Notes: generated by a model from the sequence alone, not told the origin. A stretch of DNA of 64,000 nt from CAYJPV01 sp964372095 (GCA_964372095.1 CAYJPV010000002.1:124001-188000), one strand, 5' to 3'; positions 52,903 through 62,717 are shown, counted from the first letter of the stretch. Numbers and translations are program-made.

Positions 52903-55368
52903 ATGACCACAGACACTCCAAGCCGCATCGCCCAACTCCGCTTCACCTGGCTCGACTTCAAAGTCGGCTTCCGTATGCTGGCGCGGTTCCCGGGACTGAC
53001 CCTGGTCGGTGTCGTGGCGATCACGGTTGCCATTGCCCTGGGCACGATCTACTTCGAAGTCGTCAACAAGTGGCAGAACCCCCGGTTGCCCGTTCCGGAC
53101 GGCGATCGCGCCATCTCGATCCGCCACTGGGACGTCAGCACCATGACGCCCGAAGGGCGATCCCTGCACGACTTCGCGATCTGGCGCGAGCAGGTCAGGA
53201 CCGTCGAACATCTGGGTGCGGCGATCCTCTTCGTGCGGAACCTGGCCACCGACGACGGTCGCGTGGAACCGGTACGCGGAGCTGAAATCACGGCGAACGC
53301 CTTCCGGTTGCTCGGCACGCCAGCACTGCTCGGTCGCACGCTCACGGAGCAGGACGAACAACCGACGCAGCCTCCGGTTGTCGTGCTCGGTCACACCGTG
53401 TGGAAAACCCGCTTCGTGAGTGACCCGGCTGTGGTGGGCCGGACCATCAGGCTCGGCACATCCCACGCGACCATTGTGGGGGTCATGCCGGAGCGATTTG
53501 GTTTTCCCGTCAGCCAGCGTCTCTGGATACCCCTGCGCGTGAACGGGGCGACACTCGCGCCGCGTACGGGCCCGGTTGTCACCATTTTCGGCCGCATAGC
53601 GCCCGGCGCCTCCGTGGACGATGTCCAGGCCGAATTGAGCGCGATCGGCACACGGATCGCGGCCACCAATCCCGAGACCCGCAAGAACCTGACACTGCGC
53701 GTCTCGACGTACGGCAAGCCGCCCGCTGAAGGCGGCCAGGCGCTCATCATCAGGAACGTCGTCTTCGCGGTCAACGGCATCTTCGTGATGCTGATCGCCG
53801 TCATCTGCGCGAACATCGCCACACTGGTGTTTGCCCGGACGGCCACCCGTGGATGGGAAATCACCATGCGGAACGTGCTCGGCGCGAGCCGCCTCCGCAT
53901 CATCACGCAGCTGTTCATCGAGGCGCTGGTCCTGACCGGTGTCGGGGCGATCCTCGGGCTGGTGATCGCGCGGCTCTCGCTCCGGTGGGCACTGACCCTA
54001 CTGGCGGCCAGCGACGCCCTGCCGTTCTGGATCGACGCCAGCCTGTCGGGCCGAACCCTGCTGTACGCGTCGCTGCTCACGCTCCTGGGCGCCGCGATCA
54101 TCGGCATTTTGCCTGCGCTGCGGATCACGAGGATCAACGTTCAGGACGCGCTCCGCAGCGAACACACGGCCAGCGCCGGGCTCCGCTTCGGTGGATTCTG
54201 GACGACGGTCATCGTGGTGCAGGTGGCCATCACGGTGGCGTTCCTCCCGGTCGCCGCCGGTGGCGTGTTCGAGTCGAACAGGTTCCGGCAGCGAGCCGAA
54301 GCCATCAACGCCGAAGCGTACCTGACGGCGAGCATCGACATCGACCACGAAGATCACACAACGGATCCGGCCACGTTTGCTGCCCGCGGGCGCACCAGTT
54401 TCGACGAACTGGAACGACGGTTGCTCGCCGAACCCGGCGTGGAGCAGGTGGCCTTTGCCGACCGCCTTCCGGTCATGGACCAGTTCAAATACCGGATCGA
54501 CGTCGATACGACGACAGGCGCGCCGGCCACCAGCCTGAGAATGAGCACGCTCGTGCAGGTGTCCCACAGCTTCTTTGCCACATTTGGCACGTCCATTGTG
54601 ACCGGACGCGACTTCACGCCCGTGGATTTCAGCGCCAGCAACGTCCTGATCGTCAACCAGTCGTTTGCCCGCCACGTGCTCGGCAACCGCAACCCGATTG
54701 GCCACCGTATCCGCATCCTCGGCGGCGAAGACGACAGCGTTGCCGGCGAGCAGTGGTACGAGATCGTCGGCATGGTCAGGGACTTTGGCTGGCAACTGCC
54801 GCTCCCGCACGAACAGTCGGCGATGTACCGCCCGCGCCCGCCGACGCCGGGCACGCGCCTCAGTCTTGCCGCGCGCGTGCACAACCCGGACGCACTCGCT
54901 CCGCGCCTGCGCGCGCTGGCCGTCAGCGTCGATCCCGCGATCAGGCTGACCGACATTCAGCCGCTGACCCAGGTCGGAGGCGGGGAAGCGAAGATGAACT
55001 GGACGCTGACCTCGGTGGCCTGGCTCGTCTCGTTCACCGTCCTGCTGCTCTCGGCCACCGGCATCCACGCGCTGATGTCGTTCACCGTGACGCGGCGCAC
55101 GCGCGAGATCGGCATTCGCGCCGCACTGGGCGCGCGCCCGAATCGTATTGTGGCCGACATCTTCCGGCGCGCGTTCCTGCAGATCGGCGCGGGCATCCTC
55201 GTCGGCAGCGGGATCGCCGCACTGCTGGGCCTCGGCTCGCTGCGCGACCTGTTGCTGCTGCTTGCCGCGGACGCCGTCATGCTCGTCGTGGGGTTGGCCG
55301 CGTGCGCGGTGCCGTTGCGGCGCGCGCTCAGCATCGATCCGACCGAAGCGCTGAGGGCCGGAGGCTGA
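52903..55368 (+). CDS. Orphan duplicated MacB/FtsX permease (ADOP type)
   Basis: 821 residues from the ATG at 52903; a GTG at 52882 lies inside a palindrome and is less likely. An N-terminal helix (GLTLVGVVAITVAIALGTIYF) starts a MacB_PCD periplasmic domain (GDRAISIRHWD, VVGRTIRLGTSHATIVGVMPERFGFP), then an FtsX domain (NIATLVFARTATRGWEITMRNVLGASRLRIITQLFIEALVLTG). A second MacB_PCD plus FtsX half ends with HALMSFTVTRRTREIGIRAALGARPNRIVADIFRRAF. There is no ATPase gene nearby, as is usual for acidobacterial duplicated orphan permeases. It may partner with distant ATPases in efflux or envelope stress responses; the substrate is unknown. Confidence 0.87.
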   Translation: MTTDTPSRIAQLRFTWLDFKVGFRMLARFPGLTLVGVVAITVAIALGTIYFEVVNKWQNPRLPVPDGDRAISIRHWDVSTMTPEGRSLHDFAIWREQVRTVEHLGAAILFVRNLATDDGRVEPVRGAEITANAFRLLGTPALLGRTLTEQDEQPTQPPVVVLGHTVWKTRFVSDPAVVGRTIRLGTSHATIVGVMPERFGFPVSQRLWIPLRVNGATLAPRTGPVVTIFGRIAPGASVDDVQAELSAIGTRIAATNPETRKNLTLRVSTYGKPPAEGGQALIIRNVVFAVNGIFVMLIAVICANIATLVFARTATRGWEITMRNVLGASRLRIITQLFIEALVLTGVGAILGLVIARLSLRWALTLLAASDALPFWIDASLSGRTLLYASLLTLLGAAIIGILPALRITRINVQDALRSEHTASAGLRFGGFWTTVIVVQVAITVAFLPVAAGGVFESNRFRQRAEAINAEAYLTASIDIDHEDHTTDPATFAARGRTSFDELERRLLAEPGVEQVAFADRLPVMDQFKYRIDVDTTTGAPATSLRMSTLVQVSHSFFATFGTSIVTGRDFTPVDFSASNVLIVNQSFARHVLGNRNPIGHRIRILGGEDDSVAGEQWYEIVGMVRDFGWQLPLPHEQSAMYRPRPPTPGTRLSLAARVHNPDALAPRLRALAVSVDPAIRLTDIQPLTQVGGGEAKMNWTLTSVAWLVSFTVLLLSATGIHALMSFTVTRRTREIGIRAALGARPNRIVADIFRRAFLQIGAGILVGSGIAALLGLGSLRDLLLLLAADAVMLVVGLAACAVPLRRALSIDPTEALRAGG

Positions 55369-55372
55369 CGAC

Positions 55373-56578
55373 ATGACCCGCTTCAAACTGGAGACCGCCC
55401 TCGCCGTGCTGTTCGCCGGCGCCATCTTGCTCGCGGGCGGGGCGGCCTACTACTTCTTCTCGACGACCTCCGTCCACACCGGCCCGGGGTCCGTGCCATC
55501 GACGGCCGCCATCAACCCTCCCGGCCGATACTCCGCCACGGTCGAGGAAACCAGGCGACAGGCACGGATACTGGTCGTGGAAGAAAACCTGCCGAGCCTT
55601 TCGATCGCCGTCGCGCACGAGGGCCAGGCCGTCTGGGCCGAAACGTTCGGCTGGGCCGACGTCGACAGCCGCACGCCGGCGACGCCAGACACGCGGTTCC
55701 GCCTCGGCAGTGTCTCCAAGACCCTGACCGCCGCCGCCGCCGGCCTGCTGCACGACCGGGGGCGCCTCGATCTCGACGTTCCGGTCCAGCAGTACGTCAC
55801 CACCTACCCCCAGAAGCAGTGGGCGGTCAGCACCCGCCAGTTGATGGGTGACGTCGGAGGGGTCCACCACCTCCGTGGCAACGAAGAACGACTGCCCGAC
55901 CGCCACTGCACGAGCCTCGGTGACGCGCTGCCGATTTTCGCCAACGATCCCCTGCTGTTTCGGCCAGGAACTGCGTACCGGTACTCCATCTACGGATGGA
56001 TCCTCACCAGCGCGGTGATCGAAGCGGCCGCCGGCGAACCGTTTGCCACGTTCATGACCCGGGAGGTGTTCGCGCCGCTCGGCATGGAACACACACGATT
56101 CGACGACCCCGAAGAGGTGGCCGGCCGGGCGTCGCTCTACTTCCCGAGGACGTCCCTGCGCACCGATCTGGGCCTTCAGGAGGCGCCGGAGGCGGACTAC
56201 TCGTGCTGGGCGGGGGCCGCGGTATTCCAGTCCACACCCTCGGACATGGTCCGCTTCGGCGCTGCCATGCTGAAGCCCGGACTGCTCACAGCCGAGACCA
56301 TCGCCCTCCTGAAAACGCCGCTGACGCTCGAATCGGGCGCCTCCACCGGATTCGCCCTGGGCTGGAAGGCCGAACGCGTACAGCTTGCCGGAACGCCGGT
56401 TCAGGTCCTGAGTCACCGGGGCAACCCGATGGGGGGCTCCATTTCGCTCATACTGGTCCCGGAATTCGGCCTGACCATTGCCGCCTTTTCCAACGTGTCG
56501 CACGCCAAAGGCGTGGCCCCTTTCGCCCTGAAGGTCGCCGAGGCCTTCTCACAGCCGGCAACCCAACCGGCACGCTGA
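55373..56578 (+). CDS. LACTB-like serine hydrolase (class C beta-lactamase family)
   Basis: 401 residues, starting 4 bp after the ADOP stop with GGAGG upstream. A membrane anchor (AVLFAGAILLAGGAAYYFF, residues 11-29) holds a beta-lactamase/transpeptidase-like domain. The catalytic SxxK is Ser113-Val-Ser-Lys116 (LGSVSKTLTAAAAG); the YxN-type motif is degenerate (YRYSIYGW) and the KTG-type triad is replaced by SHRGNPMGG. The order of conserved elements and the variable insert near residues 155-180 match the LACTB branch better than true antibiotic-resistance enzymes. Probably an esterase or peptidase at the membrane. Confidence 0.86.
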   Translation: MTRFKLETALAVLFAGAILLAGGAAYYFFSTTSVHTGPGSVPSTAAINPPGRYSATVEETRRQARILVVEENLPSLSIAVAHEGQAVWAETFGWADVDSRTPATPDTRFRLGSVSKTLTAAAAGLLHDRGRLDLDVPVQQYVTTYPQKQWAVSTRQLMGDVGGVHHLRGNEERLPDRHCTSLGDALPIFANDPLLFRPGTAYRYSIYGWILTSAVIEAAAGEPFATFMTREVFAPLGMEHTRFDDPEEVAGRASLYFPRTSLRTDLGLQEAPEADYSCWAGAAVFQSTPSDMVRFGAAMLKPGLLTAETIALLKTPLTLESGASTGFALGWKAERVQLAGTPVQVLSHRGNPMGGSISLILVPEFGLTIAAFSNVSHAKGVAPFALKVAEAFSQPATQPAR

Positions 56579-56669
56579 CCACCCTGCGCCGCGGCGGACG
56601 GCGGCAGCATTTTTGCGGACCCTGTAATAACTGACCTCCTGGCGCGTCAATGCTGGTGAGGCCAACATC

Positions 56670-57200
56670 GTGACAGCAGCCAGCGTGCCCATCGAACACG
56701 AACAGCCCATCGCCATGACTTCCACGACTGCGCTGGCCGGGTGTGCCGAAGCGTTCACGCGGCACCACGAAGCGGTCTACCGCGCGGCCCTGCGTGTCAC
56801 CGGCAACCCGGCCGACGCCGAAGACGTGCTGCAGACCGTCTTCCTGCGCGTGCTGGCCAACGGGGGACACGTCGAAGCCTCGCCGCTGCCGGCAGCCTAC
56901 TTCCGGCGCGCGGCCGTCAACGCTGCGGTTGACCTGCTGCGCCGCCGGGCCGTTCACGCCGAGTCTGTGTACGACGATCGGGCGCCGCATGCCGCCGTCC
57001 AGCCGCCTTCCTTGCTGAAAGAGCGGCTCCGCCGGGCCATCGCCACCCTCGACCATGACGACGCCACGCTGTTTCTGTTGCGGTACGTCGAGGGACTGTC
57101 GAACGACGAATTGGCCAGGATGTTCCAGCTGGAAAAGAACAACGTAGCCGTCCGGCTCCACAGGATCCGGCTCCGGCTGCAAACGGAGATGGAGCGCTAA
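56670..57200 (+). CDS. ECF-family RNA polymerase sigma factor
   Basis: 176 residues from a GTG. Region 2: EAFTRHHEAVYRAALRVTGNPADAEDVLQTVFLRVLA; region 4: AIATLDHDDATLFLLRYVEGLSNDELARMFQLEKNNVAVRLHRIRLRLQTEM. It is the first gene of an operon with a zinc-finger/FecR fusion and two ABC exporters, so it most likely controls that operon in response to signals passed through the fusion protein. Confidence 0.88.
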   Translation: MTAASVPIEHEQPIAMTSTTALAGCAEAFTRHHEAVYRAALRVTGNPADAEDVLQTVFLRVLANGGHVEASPLPAAYFRRAAVNAAVDLLRRRAVHAESVYDDRAPHAAVQPPSLLKERLRRAIATLDHDDATLFLLRYVEGLSNDELARMFQLEKNNVAVRLHRIRLRLQTEMER

Positions 57201-57208
57201 CGACGTGT

Positions 57209-57320
57209 AGCCGCGCCGTAGCTTCAGGGGTGTCCGGAGCGAAGGCGGGCAAACCGAGTAGGAGCGCTAGTCGCGCCGTAGCTCCCGGGTTGCTGATGGA
57301 GCGAAGGCGGAAGGAGAACG
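57209..57320. repeat. Two copies of a GTAGC/GAGCGAAGGCGG element
   Basis: CGCGCCGTAGCT followed by GGAGCGAAGGCGG occurs twice (about 57219-57250 and 57272-57312). The element resembles the dyad in the tandem repeat after tRNA-Ser and lies between the sigma factor and anti-sigma fusion genes. Confidence 0.75.
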
Positions 57321-57323
57321 GCG

Positions 57324-59774
57324 ATGTCTGAAGATCGACTGGATGAGGCACTGGAAGCCATGAAACACGAAGACCTCGACGCCGGGACACTCGAGGCCGC
57401 GCGCATGCGTGTCTGGGACAAGGTGACACACACCGCCGGCGCCACCTGCGCGGAGTTCCGCCCCGACTTCCGCGCCTACCTGAGCGGCGGACTCGGCGCC
57501 AGCCGCCGGGTTCTCATGGAAGACCATCTGAGCCGCTGTGCCACCTGCCGCGCCTCGATGGCCCAGATGAAAGGCGACCGGCGCGTCGTCGCCATGCCGC
57601 AACGATCCGCCTCACGCTGGACGCGCTGGGGAACCCTGGCCGCGGCAGCGGTACTGGTCCTGTCGGTCCTGTATCTCGGGCGTGATGTCATCGACGCCAA
57701 AATGGCGCCTGGCGGCCCGCGGGCCACGGTGGTTTCGGCCACGGGCGAGCTGTACCGCCTGCCGGGCGGCGCCCTCGAAACCGGCGCCTCCATCGGTGAA
57801 CGCGAGCTGGTTCGTACCGGCCCGGGCGCTCACGCGGTGTTGCGTCTCGCCGACGGGTCGACGGTGGATGTCAACGAACGTACCGAACTCTTCGTGACCA
57901 CCGCCTGGAGCGGCCGCGCCATTCACCTCCAGCGCGGCGACATCATCGTCCAGGCCGCAAAACAGCGCCGCGGGCATCTGCGCGTCCTGACCCGCGACTC
58001 GATCGCCTCCGTGAAAGGAACCGTCTTTGCGGTGTCCGCCGGCATGGGGGGCTCGGTCGTGTCGGTTGTGGAAGGGTCCGTCGCGGTCAACCAGCCCGGC
58101 AGGGACGTGGTCCTCAGCCCTGGCGAGCAGGCCGCCTCGAACGACGCGCTGGCGACGTCGGTGGCGGAAGCCGTCGCCTGGAGCCCGGGGGCCGAAGAAT
58201 ATCTGGAACTGCTCGCGTCGTTCGCGACGATTGAACGCCAGCTGGCAGAGAGTTCCCCTGACGAACTGCGCACGCATTCCGATCTGCTCCCGTATCTGCC
58301 GGCAGGGGCATTCGTCTATGGCGCCGTGCCCAACCTCGGCGGGAAGATCAGTCAGGCCCTGGTGCTGGCGGAGCAGCAGGCGTCCGAGAAAGCCGCCTTC
58401 GCGGCCTGGTGGAATTCCGAGACGGGACAGCAGTTGAAACAGATGGTCGACCGCGTCCAGTCGGTGAGTTCGCTGCTCGGGAACGAGATTGTCTTCTGTG
58501 CCGGGTCGATGGGACCCGGACGGGAAGTCCCGATGGTGATGTCCAGCGTGTTGCCCGGCAAGAGGGCGGAACTGGCGAGCGCCCTGGACGGACTATTTGC
58601 CGAAGCGGGCGAAGCGGCTCTGCCGTATTCGTTGTCCGACAGCCTGATCGTCATCTCGAGCTCCCCTGCGAACCTGACATGGGCCCTCGGGAACCTCGGG
58701 AAAGGGGCCGGGTCCCCGTTCGCGGCAGCCATCGAGGCGCGGTACCGGCGCGGCGCCGGCTGGCTGGTGGGCATCGATACGGCCCCGGTGATCGCGATGG
58801 CAGAGGGAGACGACGCTCCTCCAGTCGAGCTCGCCGCCATGACCGGGATGAAGTACATCTTCCTCGAGCAGCGTGCCCCCGCGGGTGCGGAAGAAAACGA
58901 AGTCACGCTGGTGTTCCAGGGCGGGCGCAAGGGGATGGCGTCCTGGCTGGCTGATTCCGGTTCCGCGGGCGCGGCGGAGTACTTGTCCGCCGATGCGCTC
59001 CTCGCTGGTTACGCGTCGACGCGTGAGCCCTGGCAGCTGTTCCAGGAACTGACCACGCTGCTGAAGAAAGAAAACGCGTCCTTCGACACCGACCTGGCTC
59101 AGGCGAACGAGAAACTCGGCGCGGAGTTCATGGATAACCTGGCCAAGGCGATGGGAACCGAAGCGGCGTTCGCGCTGAACGGATTCTCGGTCAGCGGCCC
59201 GACGTGGGTCATGGCTGCCCTGGTGAACAATCCGGCGGTCATCGACAGCTCGCTTCAGAAGCTGGTGGACACCTTCAACGCGGAGCTGGCGCCCGAAGAA
59301 CAGGGCAACCGGATCGTGTTCGGGCAGGAGACCGCGGGCGGCCGGGTCTGGAGCACGATGAAGCCGGCAAGTTTCCCCCTCGGCGTGACCTGGACCTACG
59401 ATGGGGGTTACCTGGTGGCGGCTTCCGACCGTGCCGCCGCGGAGCGTGCCATCGCGACCCGGAACGGCGGCGCCCAGCTCGTCTGGTCGCCGGGGTTCCT
59501 TGGCCAGCTGCCTTCGTCTGCCGGTCTGCATCCGGCCGCGTTCGCCTGGCTGAACCCGAAAGGGGCACTCGGCATCATTTCGGCCCTGGCCCCGAATCCG
59601 GCGCTGAAAGAGCTGCTGGCCGGGCGTGATCCGGTGCTCGTGGTGTTCGACGGAACGGCCGAACAGATCCATGCGGCCAGCCGTACTCGTCTATCAGGTT
59701 TGATGATGGACGTGATGCTGCTCGAGAGCGCGAGCCGGACACAAGACGGGCAGCCGTCCGCACCTGCGCGCTAA
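57324..59774 (+). CDS. Anti-sigma zinc-finger/FecR fusion protein with large periplasmic domain
   Basis: 816 residues; start supported by GGAAGGAGA upstream. The cytoplasmic part ends in an HC2-like zinc finger (LMEDHLSRCATCRASM, about residues 67-82). One membrane helix follows (WGTLAAAAVLVLSVLYLG, about 98-116), then a FecR domain (LRLADGSTVDVNERTELFVTTAWSGRAIHLQRGDIIVQ, SVKGTVFAVSAGMGGSVVSVVEGSVAV) to about residue 265. The remaining 550 residues form a periplasmic domain with repeated alpha/beta modules (LPYLPAGAFVYGAVPNL, NLTWALGNLGKGAG) that resemble DUF3352-type proteins, a tentative match. It should sense an envelope signal and release the upstream sigma factor. The fusion of zinc finger, FecR and this large domain is unusual. 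Confidence 0.83.
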   Translation: MSEDRLDEALEAMKHEDLDAGTLEAARMRVWDKVTHTAGATCAEFRPDFRAYLSGGLGASRRVLMEDHLSRCATCRASMAQMKGDRRVVAMPQRSASRWTRWGTLAAAAVLVLSVLYLGRDVIDAKMAPGGPRATVVSATGELYRLPGGALETGASIGERELVRTGPGAHAVLRLADGSTVDVNERTELFVTTAWSGRAIHLQRGDIIVQAAKQRRGHLRVLTRDSIASVKGTVFAVSAGMGGSVVSVVEGSVAVNQPGRDVVLSPGEQAASNDALATSVAEAVAWSPGAEEYLELLASFATIERQLAESSPDELRTHSDLLPYLPAGAFVYGAVPNLGGKISQALVLAEQQASEKAAFAAWWNSETGQQLKQMVDRVQSVSSLLGNEIVFCAGSMGPGREVPMVMSSVLPGKRAELASALDGLFAEAGEAALPYSLSDSLIVISSSPANLTWALGNLGKGAGSPFAAAIEARYRRGAGWLVGIDTAPVIAMAEGDDAPPVELAAMTGMKYIFLEQRAPAGAEENEVTLVFQGGRKGMASWLADSGSAGAAEYLSADALLAGYASTREPWQLFQELTTLLKKENASFDTDLAQANEKLGAEFMDNLAKAMGTEAAFALNGFSVSGPTWVMAALVNNPAVIDSSLQKLVDTFNAELAPEEQGNRIVFGQETAGGRVWSTMKPASFPLGVTWTYDGGYLVAASDRAAAERAIATRNGGAQLVWSPGFLGQLPSSAGLHPAAFAWLNPKGALGIISALAPNPALKELLAGRDPVLVVFDGTAEQIHAASRTRLSGLMMDVMLLESASRTQDGQPSAPAR

Positions 59775-59795
59775 CGCTGCTCAGTCGGAGACGCT

Positions 59796-60782
59796 TTGGA
59801 GACGAGACCGGTCGTCGAACTCGAGAACCTGACGGTCAGGCTGGGGCGGCGGGAGATCCTGCACGGGATCTCCTGCCGCCTCGGCGTGTCTGGCACAGGC
59901 AAAGCCGTGGGATTGCTGGGCCCCAACGGGGCGGGCAAGTCCACGCTGATCCTGACCCTGCTGGGATTCCTCAAGCCGAGCGCCGGGCGCGCCCGAATCC
60001 TCGGCCTCGACTGCCGCCGCAGCCGGGGAGAAGCCCGGTCGCGCATCGGCTACATGCCCGAGAACGACTCGTTCATCGGCGACATGACGGCGGTTGCCTT
60101 CCTGCGCCAGATGGCTGAACTGTCCGGCCTGCCACCGGAAGCCGCGCTCGAAAAGGCCCACGAGGTCCTGTTTCACGTGGGGCTCGGCGAGGCGCGTTAT
60201 CGCGAGCTGCGGACCTATTCGTACGGCATGAAACAGATGGCGAAACTCGCCCAGGCGATCGTGCACGGGCCCGAGCTCGTCGTGCTGGACGAACCCACCA
60301 ACGGACTCGACCCCGCCGCCCGCCGGCGTATGCTCACGCTCATCACCGAGATGAAAGAGGACCAGGGGATGAGTGTGCTCGTCTGCTCACACCTGCTGCG
60401 CGACATCGAGCAGGTGTGCGACGAGGCGGTCATCATGAAGGACGGGGCGATTGTCCACCAGTGCAATCTCGAAGAAGAGCGCCGGTCGAACAAACGTTTC
60501 GTCGAGCTGGAGGTGTCCGGCGACGACGGGAACCTGAGGGCGGCGCTGCCGGAGATCGGCGCCGAAGGCGTTCCCGAAGGCGGCGGCCGCTGGCGCATCG
60601 TCCTGCCCCAGGGGGTCGAACTCGAAGCTGTGTGGGGACTGGCGGCGAAGCAGAATCTCCTGATCAGGAAACTCTCCCATCGCCGCGACACGCTGGAAGA
60701 GATCTTCCTGAAAGCCATGGGGCACCTGGCGCATACGCCCGGCGAGGACGCGCCGCAGGTCGTGAGTCGCGTGGGGCAGTAG
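59796..60782 (+). CDS. ABC transporter ATP-binding protein
   Basis: 328 residues from a TTG with GGAG upstream. Walker A is GPNGAGKST, the signature region TYSYGMKQMAKLAQAIVHGP, Walker B LVVLDEPTNGLDP and the H-loop VCSHLLRD. A C-terminal extension of about 80 residues follows the usual exporter pattern. It pairs with the permease encoded next. It follows the FecR fusion gene by 21 bp. Confidence 0.92.
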   Translation: METRPVVELENLTVRLGRREILHGISCRLGVSGTGKAVGLLGPNGAGKSTLILTLLGFLKPSAGRARILGLDCRRSRGEARSRIGYMPENDSFIGDMTAVAFLRQMAELSGLPPEAALEKAHEVLFHVGLGEARYRELRTYSYGMKQMAKLAQAIVHGPELVVLDEPTNGLDPAARRRMLTLITEMKEDQGMSVLVCSHLLRDIEQVCDEAVIMKDGAIVHQCNLEEERRSNKRFVELEVSGDDGNLRAALPEIGAEGVPEGGGRWRIVLPQGVELEAVWGLAAKQNLLIRKLSHRRDTLEEIFLKAMGHLAHTPGEDAPQVVSRVGQ

Positions 60783-60855
60783 CCCCGGACCTTCCGCCTC
60801 CGCGGAACGCTTCGGCGGACCGCCGTAGCCTTGGCAGAGGCGGTCAGGTCCGGGG
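60783..60855. repeat. Nested palindromic repeat
   Basis: Outer arms CCCCGGACCT (60783-60792) and AGGTCCGGGG (60846-60855), identical to the third hairpin at 12318-12339, but here the 2-nt loop is replaced by 53 nt containing another dyad element (GGCGGACCGCCGTAGCC). One repeat appears to have inserted into the loop of another. Confidence 0.75.
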
Positions 60856-60872
60856 GCGCTGGAGACAGTTGA

Positions 60873-61733
60873 ATGGCGGTCTACAAACGAGGATACCGGC
60901 GCTACCGGGGGCCCCTCACGGGGCACTGGACCAGATTCATGGTGTTGCCCCGCTACGCCTGGCGGAAGCTCTACCAGCAGCGCCTCGTGATTCTACTGAC
61001 GATGGTGGCGATGGTGTGGCCGATCCTGTGCGCCGGATTCGTCTATCTCACCAATCATGCGGAACTGCTGCAGGGGCTCGATCAGGAGTTCCGGCAGTTC
61101 ATCCAGGTGGACGGCAAGTTCTTCGCGATCTTCATGTACGTCCAGGCTGGTTTTGCCGTGTTCCTTGCGGCGCTGGCCGGGCCCGGTCTTCTTGCGCCGG
61201 ATCTCGCGAACAACGCGCTGCCGCTCTACTTCAGCCGGCCGCTCACGCGCTGGAGTTATGCGCTCGCGCGGCTGACGGTGCTGGTCGGGATGTTGTCGGT
61301 CGTGACGTGGATTCCTGGACTCCTGCTGTTCGGGTTGCAGGTGGGGCTGGCCGGGGGCTGGTGGTTCTGGGCGAACTGGACGCTTGGTGCCGGCGTGGTT
61401 GCCGGGTTTCTTCTGTGGCTGCTGCTCCTGGGCCTGGTGGCCATGGCCAGCTCGGCCTACGTGAAGTGGCGGGTTGTGGCGGCCGCGGTCAGCCTGGCCT
61501 TCTTCTTCATCCTGAGCGGCGTGGCCGAGATGATCGACAACGTGTTCCGAGTGAAGTGGGGGCACGTGATCGATCCCGCCTGGGCGGTCAACCAGGTGTG
61601 GAGCGCGCTGCTGGGCGTAGACCTGCTCGAGGGGCCTGGCGCCTGGGCGTCGGCGGGGGCCCTCGTGGTGATGATGGTGCTCCTCGCAGTGGTGATTGAG
61701 CGCAAACTGCGGCCGGTGGAGGTCGTGTCATGA
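60873..61733 (+). CDS. ABC transporter permease (ABC-2 type)
   Basis: 286 residues with six predicted membrane helices (LVILLTMVAMVWPILCAGFVYL, FFAIFMYVQAGFAVFLAALAGPGLLAPDLANNALPLYFSRPLTRWSYALARL, then LTVLVGMLSVVTWIPGLLLF and others). The region LLAPDLANNALPLYFSRPLTR is typical of ABC2-type permeases that work with the ATPase upstream. It overlaps the next ATPase gene by 4 bp (ATGA). Confidence 0.88.
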   Translation: MAVYKRGYRRYRGPLTGHWTRFMVLPRYAWRKLYQQRLVILLTMVAMVWPILCAGFVYLTNHAELLQGLDQEFRQFIQVDGKFFAIFMYVQAGFAVFLAALAGPGLLAPDLANNALPLYFSRPLTRWSYALARLTVLVGMLSVVTWIPGLLLFGLQVGLAGGWWFWANWTLGAGVVAGFLLWLLLLGLVAMASSAYVKWRVVAAAVSLAFFFILSGVAEMIDNVFRVKWGHVIDPAWAVNQVWSALLGVDLLEGPGAWASAGALVVMMVLLAVVIERKLRPVEVVS

Positions 61734-62716
61734 CCGGGCCCGCCTCCGCCGAAGGCTACGGCGACGCAAGCCGAAACGTGGACGCGCAAAAGCCGCAGGC
61801 TGTGGTGTTTGAAGAGGTGTCGAAGTTCTACGGCGAGGTGCTTGGCGTGAACCGCGTCACGCTGAACATCCCGCCGGGCATCACGAGCCTGGTCGGGCCG
61901 AACGGTTCGGGCAAGACCACGCTCATGAACCTCATGACCGGCCTCATTCATCCCGATAACGGCCGCATCCTCATGCGCGGCATCTCTCCGCGCGACCCCG
62001 AACGGCTGATGCGCATCACCGGGTACGCCACGCAGTACGACACGGCGCCGCGCTGGGCCACCGGGTTCACGTTCATCACGACCGGGCTGCTGCTGTTCGG
62101 ATACGGGCAGTCGGAGGCGGAAGAACGGGCGTGGAAGGCGCTCGAGCGCCTGGGGCTGACTGACGCGGCGAACCGCAAGGTGGCGGCGTATTCCAAGGGC
62201 ATGCGGCAACGCGTGCGGCTGGCGCAGGCGATCGCGCACGATCCCGAGTTGCTCGTGCTGGACGAGCCGCTGAACGGACTGGATCCGCTGGTTCGCGCCG
62301 AGACGATTGCCCTCTTCCGTTCCTGGGCGGCAGCGGGGAAACACGTCATTCTGTCGAGCCATGTCCTCCAAGAGGTGGATCTGATCAGCGATCAGGTGGT
62401 GCTGATTGCCAACGGGATGATTCTGGCCGAGGGGACGATTCGTGACGTCCGCGACGAGATCGAGGAACACCCGAGCCAGTACGTGATCCGATGCCGCGAC
62501 GCCTCCGGGGTGGCAGCGCTGCTGTTCGGCGAAGATCACATTACCGAGATCAAACTGAACGACGACCGGCTCGGCATGCTGGTGATGACCCGGGATCGGG
62601 AGCAGTTCGCGCGGGCGCTCGGGCGGATCGCGCTCGATGGCCACCCCATCGAAGCCGTCCTGCCGGCCGACGAAAACGTGGATGCGCTCTACGAGTACCT
62701 GATTGGAGGCAAGTAG
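61730..62716 (+). CDS. ABC transporter ATP-binding protein
   Basis: 328 residues. Walker A is GPNGSGKTT, the signature is YSKGMRQRVRLAQAIAHDPE, Walker B LLVLDEPLNGLDP and the H-loop LSSHVLQEVD. It is a second exporter ATPase, about as long as the first but divergent in sequence, and pairs with the following permease, whose GTG lies 1 bp after its stop. Confidence 0.93.
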   Translation: MTGPASAEGYGDASRNVDAQKPQAVVFEEVSKFYGEVLGVNRVTLNIPPGITSLVGPNGSGKTTLMNLMTGLIHPDNGRILMRGISPRDPERLMRITGYATQYDTAPRWATGFTFITTGLLLFGYGQSEAEERAWKALERLGLTDAANRKVAAYSKGMRQRVRLAQAIAHDPELLVLDEPLNGLDPLVRAETIALFRSWAAAGKHVILSSHVLQEVDLISDQVVLIANGMILAEGTIRDVRDEIEEHPSQYVIRCRDASGVAALLFGEDHITEIKLNDDRLGMLVMTRDREQFARALGRIALDGHPIEAVLPADENVDALYEYLIGGK

Positions 62717-62717
62717 C

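Noticed and set aside
55373..56578. Antibiotic-resistance beta-lactamase
   Set aside because: The YxN and KTG motifs are degenerate, it is membrane anchored, and the pattern fits LACTB-type hydrolases.
55998..56634. Alternative frame through the end of the LACTB-like gene
   Set aside because: No conserved residues; the LACTB frame is continuous to its stop with the expected motifs.
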